Shown here in pieces: positions 63,285 to 64,000 of a DNA stretch of 64,000 nt. Position 1 is the stretch's first letter, and each line of letters begins with the position of its first letter. Below the pieces are notes generated by a model. It ran no database searches. It saw only the letters and a list, made by a program, of their open reading frames with translations, and was not told where the DNA came from. Source of the stretch: Anseranas semipalmata (lineage: Eukaryota; Chordata; Aves; Anseriformes; Anseranatidae); the NCBI GenBank assembly GCA_013399115.1, contig VXAA01006526.1, forward strand, positions 810,257-874,256, given 5' to 3'. A program made the position numbers and the translations under genes.

Positions 63285-64000
63285 TATAATGACATTTTTA
63301 TCAATCATCTGGATGCAGGAGTTGTATGCATCTTTGCCAGCTTTGTGGATGATGTTAAATTGGTTAATGCTGCTGAGGGAGGGGGGGGATGGGAGGCCTT
63401 GCAGAGGGATTTAGATAGATTGAAGCATTGGGCAATCAGTGGCACGAAGTTCAACAAATGAAAATGCTGTGTTCTGCACCGGGGATAGAGTAATGCCAGA
63501 CAGGTGCAGATTAGGAGAATGAGAAGGATCTGGGCATGCTGGTCAACATCAGGCTTGACATGGGCCAGCAGTGTGCCCTGGCAGCCAAGAGGACAAACAG
63601 CATTTTGGGATGCGTTAAACACAGCATAACCAGCTGGTCAAAAGAGGTGATTCTCCCATTATATTTAGTGTTGGTGCGGCCTCACCTTGAATATTGTGTG
63701 CAGTTCAGGGCTCCAGAAAATAAAAAGGATGTTAAGGTACTTGAAAGCATCCAGAGGAGGGTGACAAAGCTGGTAAAAAGGCTGGAAGGCATGTCCTGTG
63801 CGGAGAGGCTGAGGACACTTGGCCTGCAGGAAAGGAGGCTCAGAGGCGACCTCAGTGCTCTCTGCAGCTCCCTGAGGAGGGAAATTGGTGAGGGAGGTGC
63901 TGGTCTCTGCTCCCTGGTACCCGATGATGGGATGCACAGGAACAGCACACAGCTGCGCCAGGGGAGGTTCAGATGGACATGAGGAAAAAATTCTTTACTG
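63285..64000 (+). pseudogene. decayed CR1 LINE ORF2 fragment (reverse transcriptase, C-terminal part)
   Basis: This is the C-terminal part of the reverse transcriptase ORF of a CR1 non-LTR retrotransposon, an enzyme that copies element RNA at the insertion site. From about 63297 one frame reads through an FVDD box (63342-63353), matching the catalytic F/Y-x-D-D position where CR1 normally has FADD. That frame carries stops at 63459 and 63486. The similarity then continues in another frame, open from about 63515 to the TGA at 63980-63982, with the CR1 landmarks ALAAKR, ILPLY, RPHLEYCVQ, IQRR and RLRGDL. A short deletion lies before the ERRLRGDL region. The 5' parts of ORF2 are absent and the 3' end is beyond the window. 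Frameshift and stops make it inactive. Confidence 0.93.

Overview
The window looks like AT-rich, gene-poor nuclear DNA from a vertebrate, most likely a bird. The only transposable elements I can place with confidence are CR1 LINE fragments. They carry the typical 8-bp ATTCT-type 3' terminal repeats and a piece of the reverse transcriptase ORF, and I see no mammalian-type SINEs or L1. Turtles and crocodilians also carry CR1, so bird is an inference. CpG dinucleotides are scarce, as in methylated vertebrate DNA, and microsatellites and homopolymer tracts are frequent.

I found no protein-coding exon, tRNA, rRNA or other RNA gene that I would defend. The open reading frames are short (the longest without Ns is 164 codons), lie on both strands and match no family I recognise. 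The exception is a 148-codon frame at the right edge, which is part of a decayed CR1 ORF2. The window is therefore best read as intergenic or deep intronic sequence.

Layout: 1-4.0 kb holds unique sequence with a 24-bp tandem repeat, a long GAAA/GA microsatellite and a GAA tract. 3.9-4.15 kb holds two short CR1 tails in opposite orientation. 4.15-25.4 kb is unique AT-rich sequence with locally GC- and CpG-richer patches (about 8.2-8.8, 16.2-17.2 and 24.0-25.0 kb). 25.4-29.2 kb is an assembly problem: about 1.56 kb on the left of a 662-base N gap is repeated almost exactly on its right. 29.2-33.8 kb contains a CRE palindrome, a CpG/TATA-bearing patch and a CR1 scrap. 33.8-33.9 kb has a second, smaller duplication around a single N. 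34-63.3 kb is mostly unique, with several patches that look like candidate conserved noncoding elements, a pair of related about 46-bp segments 1.7 kb apart, and a CR1 3' end at 59.2 kb. From 63.3 kb to the end lies the CR1 ORF2 remnant, which continues past the window.

No genes act together here. The observations most worth checking are the two duplicated contig ends, the paired 46-bp segments with a shared reading frame, the small CpG-bearing near-palindromic patch at 61.84 kb, and the putative regulatory patches. I did not find convincing evidence of a previously undescribed system.
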